Assembly (NCBI GenBank): GCA_033977485.1
Contig: CM066998.1
Location: 57,688,274 to 57,752,273 of the forward strand
Direction: 5' to 3'
DNA: 64,000 bases
Source: Hydrangea macrophylla
Lineage: Eukaryota; Streptophyta; Magnoliopsida; Cornales; Hydrangeaceae
A model generated the notes under the pieces. That model saw only the letters and a list, made by a program, of their open reading frames with translations. It was not told the origin of the DNA and did no database searches. Numbering within the stretch: position 1 is the stretch's first letter; each line of letters opens with the position of its first letter. Below, piece by piece: positions 1 to 8,729 of the stretch. The translations under genes and the position numbers were made by a program.

Positions 1-498
1 CATTACTCTACTCTAACTAATTAATTGTTTCTCTCTCAAATTATTTGAGATCGATTATATGAATCGTTTTGTCTAAATAGTCTAGCTTTATTTATAACTG
101 TGTATATATATTTAGTTAGCAAATCCTGAAAAGAACCAATACAAGCATACATAAGTCTAAAAATACATAGGAAATTTTATCATAAGTGTATTCACAAATT
201 AATAACAAAAAGAATACAAGCATATATACATATATATATATATATATGAGGTTTTATCATAAGTGCAGATCCTGAAAAGAACCAATACAAGCATATATAT
301 ATATATATGAGATTTTATCAAGTGTTATTATGTCAAAAACCACAAATTCAACAAAGAGAATACGAAAAAAAAAAAAAAGATATACGTGTGCAGCCAATAA
401 GGTGAAAGATTAATTAGTTTTTGTTTCCTTGATGTGGGAAAGATTAATTAGTTGAATAACAAATTAATAAGGAACCCTAGATATTTCAAACAAACCAA
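1..498. other. AT-rich non-coding, probable intron 1 of CRK-A
   Basis: No coding exon is visible. The stretch holds TA-dinucleotide runs near 225-247 and 293-308, an A-tract near 366-379, and a direct repeat of about 28 bases (AATACAAGCATA-type, near 124-152 and 269-297). If CRK-A is organised like CRK-B, this is intron 1 and the remaining exons lie off the left edge. That is inference from the paralogue. Confidence 0.5.
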
Positions 499-627
499 AC
501 CAAGCTTCTTTAGAGTTGGGGTGGTTCAATTAATATATATCAACACAACATATAAATTTTTGGCAAACAGCATTCAAAATTAACTTGGGTTAATATATTG
601 AACCACCCCAACTCAAAAGAAGCTTGG
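499..627. repeat. Foldback (inverted-repeat) element in CRK-A intron 1
   Basis: Two arms of about 35 bases (499-536 and 590-627) are near-perfect reverse complements around a loop of about 53 bases. Both outer ends read CCAAGCTTCTTT. The right arm ends 20 bases downstream of the exon 1 splice donor at 645-646. The corresponding intron of CRK-B has no such structure, so it looks like a small insertion. No clear target duplication was found. Confidence 0.6.
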
Positions 628-646
628 ACAAATTTGTGTAATTTAC

Positions 647-1478
647 CTGAACTAGATGTTGGTGGTGGAGGAAGTGGCGGCGATGGCAGAGGAGTGGGGG
701 GTGGTGGTGGTGGTTGTGATGGTGGTGGTGGTGGAGCATCATAAATTGTAGATTCATAAAATTTATTCATGGCATACTGAAAAATACAGCTTGGTCTCAA
801 TATATTCACAACTTGTTTCATACGACAACAACTTTGATAATCCTCGACCGCCCCGCGTAGGCAATTCCGACAATCGGTTGATAACAAATCAGGAGTACAC
901 TGCATAAGGGCATACAAATTTTGAATCCCATCAAACTTAGTATGTCCAGTTGAAATTTTAGGCCTAGAGGGACCCATTGCAGCCCTGGCCTCAAGATCAC
1001 CAACCAAAGAATCAAATGCCTGATCGAACTCATCAACACGATTTGTTGTGATGTTGTTTGTATTAAAAACAAACATAGCTGGTCGAGTCTGCATGTTGCG
1101 TAATAAGGGCTTGTCCGAGACACGTACTATACAACGATGATTATTATTTGCCCAACCAACGGCCTCTTTCTGGTAAGGACACCCTTGGTTGATTTCGTGA
1201 CTCGAGGAGTTAATACAGTTGAAACATTTTTCTGGTGAAAGGTCTCCCCTGCAGAGTGCGAGCGCGTAAACCATTTCAGAGTCGTTGCCGATTGTGGAAG
1301 TGTAAAAGCCGTGATTTAATGTGGTGTTGGACGCGAGAGAAGAGAGTATGAGGTTTCGGTTTTGGGCATATGTGCTATTAATGGTAAAATTGCCTGTGGG
1401 ATAACACAATTGGGCAGAGGTGAGAGTAAGGGTTAGGAGAGTATAAGAAAGAAGGACAATTGAGGTTGTAGAAGCCAT
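647..1478 (-). CDS. CRK-A exon 1: cysteine-rich receptor-like kinase, signal peptide and two DUF26 domains
   Basis: This exon encodes the secreted half of a CRK, a plasma-membrane receptor kinase family linked to defence and redox signalling. The ATG at 1476-1478 opens a signal peptide (about residues 1-22). Two Gnk2/DUF26 domains follow, each with the diagnostic C-X8-C-X2-C motif: Cys 76/85/88 and Cys 194/203/206. A proline-rich juxtamembrane stretch occupies about 249-275. The open frame continues past 647, but the sequence there matches a splice donor (TCAG then GTAAAT). The phase (last base G) matches CRK-B exon 1, which joins its transmembrane exon at the same place. The exon is intact, unlike CRK-B. 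Transmembrane and kinase exons are not in the window and should lie to the left. Confidence 0.9.
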
Positions 1479-1995
1479 TACATTTTCTGAATGAAGTTTT
1501 CAGTAGAAATGAATATTGGATGTTGGTAATAATTGCTGGTTCATGTGAGTTTTTGTACTTGAAGGCTAGTTTTGCAATTACGCCTGCTTAAAAAAAAAAA
1601 AAAAAATGTATTCTGAATGAAATCTGGTTTGGCTGTTATTGAAGTCAATGCCTTTTTCTCATGATTTTTTGGGAACCAAACTTGCAAAAGCATTGCGATT
1701 TTTAGTCATGAGACCTCCGTCAATTTACGCGGTATGACCATGAAATAAAGTTTGATACTCGAAGAGAAATTATGTGATGTGACCATGATTTTTTTGGTAA
1801 TAATGACTGTATGACAGTTACATATACATCTCATGTGAAAGTCCAGTGATCTCCACTAGGATTTAAGTATTTTATGGGTCTTGACAATTTAAAACCGTTG
1901 ACTTTGTTTATCAAGATTCAAGACAACACTCCCAGTCCCAGCCAACATTGACAAGTGAAGTTGATTGCGTGCTCCTACTTGTATGATTTCTCTAC
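1479..1995. other. CRK-A upstream region
   Basis: The first 180 bases are clearly related to the sequence upstream of the CRK-B start (44781-44930), so this is the shared promoter and 5' UTR side. It has an A-tract at 1589-1605. From about 1665 the similarity stops and resumes near 3170, because roughly 1.5 kb of inserted repeats separates the two blocks. No specific promoter element is claimed. Confidence 0.5.
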
Positions 1996-2179
1996 GAGTA
2001 ATGTTAGGCACACTTTGAAAATTATATTAAATTTGACACTCAGATTTAAATGCATGTATCATGTGTTATGTAAGTGATGCATAAAAAAGTGTGAAAAATT
2101 CACACAGCACAAGCTACATGTATTTATAGCATAAGATGTCAAATTCAATGTGGATTTCAAAGTGTGCCTAACATTAGTC
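1996..2179. mobile_element. MITE, Mutator-like
   Basis: The terminal inverted repeats are about 25 bases, starting GAGTAATGTTAGGCACAC and ending with its complement (one mismatch). Flanks at 1987-1995 and 2180-2188 are similar but not identical 9-mers (6 of 9), suggesting a decayed 9-bp target duplication. The end sequence resembles that of the element at 2416-2610. There is no coding capacity. Confidence 0.7.
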
Positions 2180-2233
2180 TTTTCCTATATCTATTTAGAG
2201 AGAAAAAAAATTACATTTTTCGAAATTATTAGT

Positions 2234-2687
2234 CTCTGTGTCTCATTTTATGTGTCCCTTTTGGAGAATTTAAAATTGTAAGGAAATATAATGATCACAC
2301 TTCACATGAGTATAAATAAGTGACTTTTTTCAAAATTGCACTTGGTTGCTTATAAAAAGTAGTTTGGTTTGTTAATCCAATAAGAGCAATTTAGAAAAAT
2401 TGATGATTTAATATTGAGTAATGCTAGATGCACTTTAAAATGCACAACCAAATGCACAACCCTGCTTAAAAATGTTGAACCTCATGCTGAAAAGTCTGTA
2501 CACAAAAAAGGGGGTGTGCAGGGTGTGCAAGCTTTTCAGCACGAGATCCAACATTTTTAAGCAGGCTTGTGTATTTGGTTGTGCATTTGGGAGTGCATCT
2601 AGCACTACTCTTTAATATTATAAGTGAGCAATGGGTTTGAGACGGCCCAAAATAAAAAGAAACACACATAAAATAAGACGGAGGGAG
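2234..2687. mobile_element. Stowaway-type MITE carrying a nested MITE
   Basis: The left end (CTCTGTGTCTCATTTTATGTG) and right end (complement of CTCCCTCCGTCTTATTTTATG) match the common plant Stowaway/mariner consensus CTCCCTCCGTCCC. A second MITE at 2416-2610 splits it. The TA target duplication is clear on the right (TAG after 2687) but not clean on the left. Confidence 0.6.
2416..2610. mobile_element. MITE, Mutator-like, with 9-bp target duplication
   Basis: A 195-base palindromic element with arms of about 80 bases; the ends read GAGTAATGCTAGATGCAC and its complement. It is flanked by a perfect 9-base direct repeat TTTAATATT (2407-2415 and 2611-2619), typical of Mutator-superfamily insertions. 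It sits inside the Stowaway-like element. Confidence 0.9.
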
Positions 2688-2721
2688 TAGTTAATTGACC
2701 GTGTTTCCGAAGACAACCTCA

Positions 2722-3162
2722 GAGCATCTGCAGTCGGTACAACAAATTTAAACAAAACTTAGCTTGAGTTTGTTGTACAAGCTGTGTGCACTTGCACTGG
2801 TGTGCCTCTCAAGCGGCACTCTCAAAGCCGTTTGCGACAAAACGGTATCGTTTTATATGAAAAGTAACATTTATGCACAAAAAAAAAAGGCATAAGCCCC
2901 AAACGGCTCACACTGTGCCGTTTGGGAATTGGATGGCACAGTGTGCCGTGTGGGATGGCACACGGCTTTGTGTGTGCCGTTTGGGCTCTCACGGCACATC
3001 CTTTACCGAATGCCTTGTACAATAGAGAAACTTAAGCGAACAACAAACTTAAGTTTCACTAAGTTTCATCCCCTAAGTTTAATGTTTAGCCTACACCACT
3101 GCAAGTGTACAATGCAAAGTTTCCTTAAGTTTGTGGTATAAAACCACCCACTGCAGATGCTC
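2722..3162. mobile_element. MITE, Tourist/Harbinger-like
   Basis: The ends GAGCATCTGCAGT and ACTGCAGATGCTC form a 13-base inverted repeat. The flanking trinucleotide TCA is duplicated (2719-2721 and 3163-3165), consistent with the 3-bp duplication of PIF/Harbinger elements, although their usual site is TWA. The centre (2895-3000) is GC-richer, with repeated TGCCGTTTGGG and GGCACAC motifs. Confidence 0.75.
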
Positions 3163-3237
3163 TCATAAGTTGGCATTGCTTTGACAATGAAAAGTAGCCA
3201 AAAGCAGCTAAAGTTGATAGTGATAGGAGTGTTTAAA

Positions 3238-3408
3238 GAATAATTTTTGGGACACAACTTTCATCCCATTTTCACACAACCTTGTTAAAAGATGTGTCTA
3301 TCTCTCTTGTGATGTCACTGGACCCCACAACGACACAAGAGAGAGATAGACACATCTTTTAAGAGGTTGTGTGAAAGTTGTATGAAAGTTGTGTCCCAAG
3401 AATTACCC
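3238..3408. mobile_element. MITE, Mutator-like (copy 1 of a family)
   Basis: A 171-base palindromic element with ends related to GGGTAATTCTTGGGACACAA. It has a perfect 9-base target duplication GTGTTTAAA (3229-3237, 3409-3417). The matching site in the CRK-B flank (near 44985) has one GTGTTTAA and no element, which is the empty site. Confidence 0.93.
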
Positions 3409-3460
3409 GTGTTTAAAATAGACAGAGAAAGTAATTGGTAAATTTCGTTGAATTTGATAT

Positions 3461-3633
3461 GAGTAATTCTTGGGACATAACTTTCATATAACTTTCATAC
3501 AACCTTCTTAAAAGATGTGTCTATCTCTCTCTTGTGATGTCACTGGATCCCACAGTGACATAGGAGAGAAATAGACACATATTTTAGGAGATTGTGTGAA
3601 AGTTGTATAAAAGTTGTGTCTAAAAAATTACCC
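3461..3633. mobile_element. MITE, Mutator-like (copy 2 of the same family)
   Basis: A 173-base relative of the 3238-3408 element, inserted 52 bases away in the same orientation. Flanking 9-mers ATTTGATAT (3452-3460) and ATTTAATAT (3634-3642) differ at one base. The CRK-B flank near 45030 lacks it. Confidence 0.9.
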
Positions 3634-5044
3634 ATTTAATATTGCTATAGCTCTGTCTCTGCCTAAAGGTACCAAAACTGAAGACGTTATCTAACAACCT
3701 GCATTTCATGTAAATTTAAATTTGCAATTCCATTTAATTTTAAATTACATTTTCATATTTAATTTGTAATTGCATTGTCATAATTAAATTCATGTGGTAT
3801 TGTCTGCTCTTAATTTAATTCTCACATGTTAAAACTTGATTTAGTTACTACTGAAATTCTTATTGGGGTCAAACTATGATTTCATAAAATTTAGCAATAT
3901 CTGTGTTGAATCTCAAAACTGTATTTCAAAACGGTGGAAAAGTTTACTTTTGACTAAATCAGTATTTTTATAAAATCGGGCAATCGATTCTTACACTAAA
4001 ATGAAATTTTTGTATTTTTGTGGTGACCACCGCACCCCGAAAATACCAGTTTATGTTCAAAACTGTCCACGCTGTGTTGAACTTCCACAGATTTTGGAAG
4101 TGACTGATTGGACAATTGCTTTATTTCCAATTATGGAAAGTAATCATTTGATAGAGTCTTGTTTGGGAATGCTTTTGGTGTGTATGTCTATTTAATGCCA
4201 TAAGCTTTCATTCCCATACACTTTCAATTGACCCCTACTAGTCTATAGCACTCTTTCAATCCTCCAACAGTTGTGATATGCACACTTGCGTATGTATTAA
4301 TCTTGTTAACTTGCTGATTGTATAAAGATTAGTGTGTTTAATTTGTTGGTTGAGCCTTGGTGAAGGAACTTGGGCACCAAGTTCTTGTGATTCTATTTAA
4401 ACACACACATAGCTCATAATTTATACACTACTCTTTCTGCAATTCAATCACAGAGAGAAAAAGAATGAGTTTGAGAGTTATTTCAGAAAGTTTAGAGTAA
4501 GAGAAGCTCAACCCTCCATAGCCAAAGCTTGAAATTGGAAATTCTTAAATCTTGTTCTTGTATCTCTTTCTCAACAAACACTACTTCTCTTTGATATCTA
4601 TGAGTATTACAAACTCACTTGGAATGTAATTTCATGCGTATTTACTGTGTATTTGTTAATTTTATAAAACACCATGGTTGATTTCACGTATGAACTCCAT
4701 AGCCCAAAAAGCTTGATTTTCCAACCTCAACCAAAATGAGTTTTCAGAGTTGATTATGAGAGATTTATGTTCATAGATGCTATATCTAAAGTTTTAGAGC
4801 TTACTTCATCCATACGAAAAAGTATATTAGAAATTAAGTTTTGTTAAATTTTAGTTTTTCATAAAATTCTAGAGTTATAGATTGATTTGTGTAAAATTGA
4901 TTTTGGAATCATAATCCTTGTGAAAAACCAAAGAAATCCATATATTATATGTCCTATATGCTTTGGAATTGCAAAATGGGTCAAAATTGGGTTGAAAATC
5001 TGAAACAGGGCATTTCTGCGAAGAAGATGAAGCCTCAGTAAAAA

Positions 5045-5303
5045 CTCGCGCCACGATCGCGCGAGCGGCTCGCGCGAGCGACCCGCGCGCGCGAGGTTTG
5101 TATTTCCAGATAGACAGAAAAGTTTTATAAAGGAAAATGGAATTTAGGCATATCGCGCGAGCGGCCCGCGCGACCGATCCGCGCGCGCGACCTTGGCTTT
5201 CCCAGGCAGACAGAAAGATTTATATAAGAAAATGAAAAATTGGGCAGGTCGCGCGAGCTGCCCGCACGAGCGACACTTCACGCGAGCGGCCTGCACGCGC
5301 GAC
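5045..5303 (+). repeat. CpG-rich palindrome array in Tekay 5' LTR (TCGCGCGA units)
   Basis: Three clusters of about 40-60 bases, separated by AT-rich spacers, are built from the palindromes TCGCGCGA and CTCGCGCGAG and variants. Each spacer contains a related CCAG-AGACAGAAA-type block. The array ends about 55 bases before the TATA-like box. The core contains the CGCG box, known as a binding site for plant CAMTA factors; binding here is inference. Confidence 0.8.
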
Positions 5304-5619
5304 TTCTGGCAGTTTCTAGTTTTACTTGTTTTGTGATAAGGGACTGTTTGGGATAAAATTTATATACTGTTCGAGTACTGTTTGGGAAATTTATTAAAAC
5401 AGAATCCTACTTGGTTATGTTTAAATGATCAAAACAATGAATTGCGACTTATCAATCCCCGTACGTACGTTGTTTCTTTAATTCAGCGAATTCCTTTATG
5501 TTTAAGGTTCATGACATACATGTGGGGTCAATTGTACATGCATGTGGGTGTCAATCAGTGTGGAAAAGAGTAATGGTCAGTGTGGAAAGAGTATGAGATT
5601 GAGATTGGGATTGTGTGGT

Positions 5620-5975
5620 AGACACTCCCTGGTTATTGTGTACCAAAGTGTGACGCGTTGAGATTACGGTGAGGGTATCTTTGTAATGCGACGGTGGCAA
5701 AATTGGACACTCCCTGACGACCATGGCAACGTTAAAGTGTGTGACGCCGAACTTGGACATTCCCTGGCACCCATGGTAGTGCTAAAGTGCGGCCTACGGA
5801 CACTTCCTGATACCCGAGTCTGGATACTGCGTGAGGGTTCCTCCGGTATTTGCATGGCGGTTTAGGTATTCAAAGTGTGAGGCATTGGACACTCCCTGGT
5901 ACCCCGGACCAAAGTGTGAGGCAAACTGGACATTCCATGGCACCCCATTGCTAAAGTGTGGCTACCTTAGTGTTT
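5620..5975 (+). repeat. Diverged tandem repeats in LTR (GGACACTCCCTGG units)
   Basis: About six to eight diverged units of 40-60 bases, each with GGACACTCCCTGG followed by a variable part and AAAGTGTGAGGC. They lie downstream of the TATA-like box, so probably in the transcribed part of the LTR. Matching arrays lie at about 14190-14545 in the 3' LTR and, reversed, at about 21240-21555 in the second Tekay LTR. Confidence 0.75.
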
Positions 5976-6657
5976 TAAAGATACTGGAGTGAGGTAGTGG
6001 ATTGTTGTGTCTGTCGAGAGAAAAGAGTCGGTAAGATGAGTGTGGTGCATTGTCTCATACACGATCATATGTTTTCATGAATGAACGACATTTTAAATAC
6101 TTTCCCCGTTGTTTTAAAATTGAATTTTTCTATGGTGAAACCGTTGATTTTACAAAACTTGAAAAGTGGAAATTTTTAAATGGGTATGTTTTACATTCAA
6201 AACTATGTTTTTAATACTCACCAGCTTCTCGAAGCTGACGACGTTGATGCGTCCTGGACATTCGTGTTCAGGCTTTTCAGGTTATGAGCAAGCTGAACAG
6301 TACGATTATGCCAATTGAGAACGGCTGCTTTTGGAAGAGAAACTGTTATCATCATTGCATATTTTAAGTTTTATGTTTTAAATTATGAACTGGTTTGTAA
6401 TAAGGATGACTGTAATAGACATTAAGCTATTGTTTTGTTTCAAGGCGGTCTGTGCCTTTAGATGACCCAGTGTTGTAATATTTATTAAGTTAGAAAAATT
6501 TTATAAGCCTTGATTGCTGTGCTCTGATTATTATTATGTTTTGTTGTTCGACGTTTGGGACGAAATCGATCCTTCAAAACTGTCGCGACCTACAGGTCCA
6601 TAAAGGAAATTAAACGCTTTCCATATTTATGCTACGTCGGGGCGTGACAGGATTTAG

Positions 6658-6669
6658 TGGTATCAGAGC
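6658..6669 (+). promoter_or_regulatory. Primer-binding site (initiator tRNA-Met type)
   Basis: TGGTATCAGAGC, 8 bases after the 5' LTR end, is the standard complement of the 3' end of plant initiator tRNA-Met and primes minus-strand synthesis in many gypsy elements. Confidence 0.9.
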
Positions 6670-6838
6670 TAGGTTATCTCAGAATAAGTTTAGCCAGGTT
6701 AGGGTTTACCAGTATAGACCCGATTCCACATTCCATTAAGTATTACACACTCGATGATACGAAAGGGAGGATGGACTCAGTTACCCAAACGCCTAAGATT
6801 ATCTTTGTCTTGACTTAAGTAGTACCTTCTTATCCGGT

Positions 6839-7453
6839 ATGGACCCAGCTCATCCACTATATGTACCAGACGGATTTGGGGGACACTTTGTGACATCCGT
6901 GGCAGTGATCCCAGCCTTCCTCGACTTGTATCATGCGGCCGTTGAGTAGTTGGCCACAGCGACCATAGTATCTGATTTATGGCACCAGGTTCACGTGGTA
7001 GGCTTAGTTGACTTGACTCGTATCCGCCTAGAGCTTCGTTACTTTGCAGAGGCTCAGCGCTTGGTTTTGGTTGAGATTTTGAGGTTGGTCGATAGCGATG
7101 CTTTCTACCTCCCCCTCGAGATCCAGATTGTGCATGCCCATCTGGCTCAGCTAGAGATGCCTCCGCCGGTGGTTCCCATTGCTGAGGACGATGCTGAGGT
7201 TGTTCATTTGGTCCCAGTAGGTAGGAAGGTTGTAGAAGATGGCATAGGTCTAGGCGACTTAGCCGCTGACCTAGAGGCTGAGCTAACACTCGAGCTAGCC
7301 TTACCTGAGGAGATGGTAGTTGAGGCAGATGCCCCTGTGCCTGCTTCATCGTCGACCTCTCAAGGCTATGACGGGGTTGGTCCGTTCTTTGTGCAGCAAT
7401 TTCGCCCCGTCGATTCGCTAGATCTCCTGATAGCTGCTTATGGAGACGATTGA
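6839..7453 (+). pseudogene. Pre-gag open reading frame of the Tekay element, function unknown
   Basis: An open frame lies between the primer-binding site and gag. It begins at ATG 6839, is interrupted by one TAG at 6947-6949, then stays open to TGA at 7451-7453 (204 codons without the stop). The predicted product is acidic and leucine/valine-rich, with no zinc knuckle or known motif I recognise. It may be a genuine extra ORF, an N-terminal gag extension, or leader sequence open by chance. The next 300 bases (7454-7754) are AT-rich and non-coding. Not identified. Confidence 0.45.
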
Positions 7454-7754
7454 CGTTCTAGAAATGACCTTGTACATATTAACTACTTTTGACTATTAGC
7501 TCTATCTCTTTTTGCAAACTGTAATTACATGCATTAGAGTGTAGGGCAATGACCCCATTTTTGTAACATTAACTCTTACATGAGTCCTAACCCATACAGA
7601 TAGGGTAGGCATTGATCTGATCATACATGCTTTTTGTATCAACTTGACAAGAAGTTATATATAATATACTCTTTTGAAAGTTGTTGTCATTTAAACTGCT
7701 TTATACTCCTATTACATGCATTTTCCTCATTCTGTTATCACTATCATGCATAGA

Positions 7755-8729
7755 ATGGCCGGGAGACCAAGGAGGAATCAGAATTTGATTGAAGGAGCAC
7801 CCGAGGCTGCCGATCCTACGGGGATGTTCGAAGCTTTTGTCAGACGTTTGGAAAGAATCAGTAATACGAATGACAACCGACGAGACCGCCAAACTGGAGA
7901 TAAGCTACTGAAAAGATTCCGTACGCTAAGGCCCAAGCAGTTTGCGGGTACTGCGGAACCGTGGAAAGTAGAACAGTGGTTAAGACAGATGGACCGCATA
8001 TTTGAGGCTGTCCAGTGCAACGAGAAGGACAAGAGGAGATTGGCTACATTTCAATTGACCGACACCGCCGCAGATTGGTGGGACTCGGTGATAGCCACTA
8101 TTGGGAACACAGCTGCTACGGGAATGACGTGGACTACATTTAAGGGGAGATTTCTGGAGAAGTATTTCCCGGCTACAGAAAGGCACAGAAGAGAGAAAGA
8201 ATTCATGGATTTAACTCAAGGAACCAAGTCGGTGCTAGAGTACACCACACAGTTCGAGAGACTGTCTCAGTTCGCTCCACACCTGGTTGATACTGAGGAG
8301 AAGAAGATCCGTAAGTATAACCAAGGGCTGACACCGCAAATTCGCCGCCTCACTCTCGGTCACCTAGATAAGTCGTTTGAGGGATTGGTTGGCTTGGCCA
8401 CTGATCTGGAAGAAGACGCTTGAGTGAACCATAAGCAATTTGAATTCCGACCGCCTCAAAGGGGTAATTTTGGGAATAGACCACCAATGAACCGTACCCA
8501 AGGGTAGAAAAGGAAATTTGACGGAAGCAAGAGAACTCAAGCTATCACTTATCCGACTCAACCTCGAGTAGGAGAAGGGAGTAGTGGTGGAAAATGTTTC
8601 AACTATGGCAACCCTGGTCATCTGGCTCGAGACTGCAAGGCACCAAGGCGTGTTGTTCAGCAAGGAATAGTCTGCTTCAACTGTGGTGAACCAGGTCACA
8701 TCAGCAGGTTCTGCACTGCTCCTAAGCAG
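7755..8729 (+). pseudogene. Tekay gag (capsid and zinc knuckles), broken
   Basis: Gag packages the element RNA. The likely start is the ATG at 7755 (product begins MAGRPRRN). The capsid region (retrotransposon gag family) includes the conserved ADWWDS and FEAVQC-like segments. The frame is cut by TGA at 8421-8423 and TAG at 8505-8507, then stays open in the same frame into pol. Two CCHC knuckles follow near 8600-8715. The first reads [14 protein letters not shown], with Tyr replacing the second Cys; the second, [14 protein letters not shown], is intact. Confidence 0.85.

Larger units (their letters stand above)
3690..6649 (+). repeat. 5' LTR of the Tekay element
   Basis: 2,960 bases, starting TCTAACAACC and ending GGGGCGTGACA, repeated at 12241-15222. 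The related LTR at 17360-23611 starts TGTAACAACC, so the usual TG start has changed to TC in both LTRs here. It contains a CpG-rich palindrome array (5045-5303), a TATA-like TTTATATA near 5359, and diverged tandem repeats (5620-5975). Short open frames inside it are not taken as genes. Confidence 0.93.

Noticed and set aside
4001..6000. Several 60-70 codon open frames in the Tekay LTRs (also 13943-14565)
   Set aside because: They are inside LTR repeats, match the tandem units, and have no conserved domain.
6658..6669. tRNA-Met gene fragment
   Set aside because: It is only the 12-base primer-binding site, placed directly after the LTR, with no tRNA cloverleaf.
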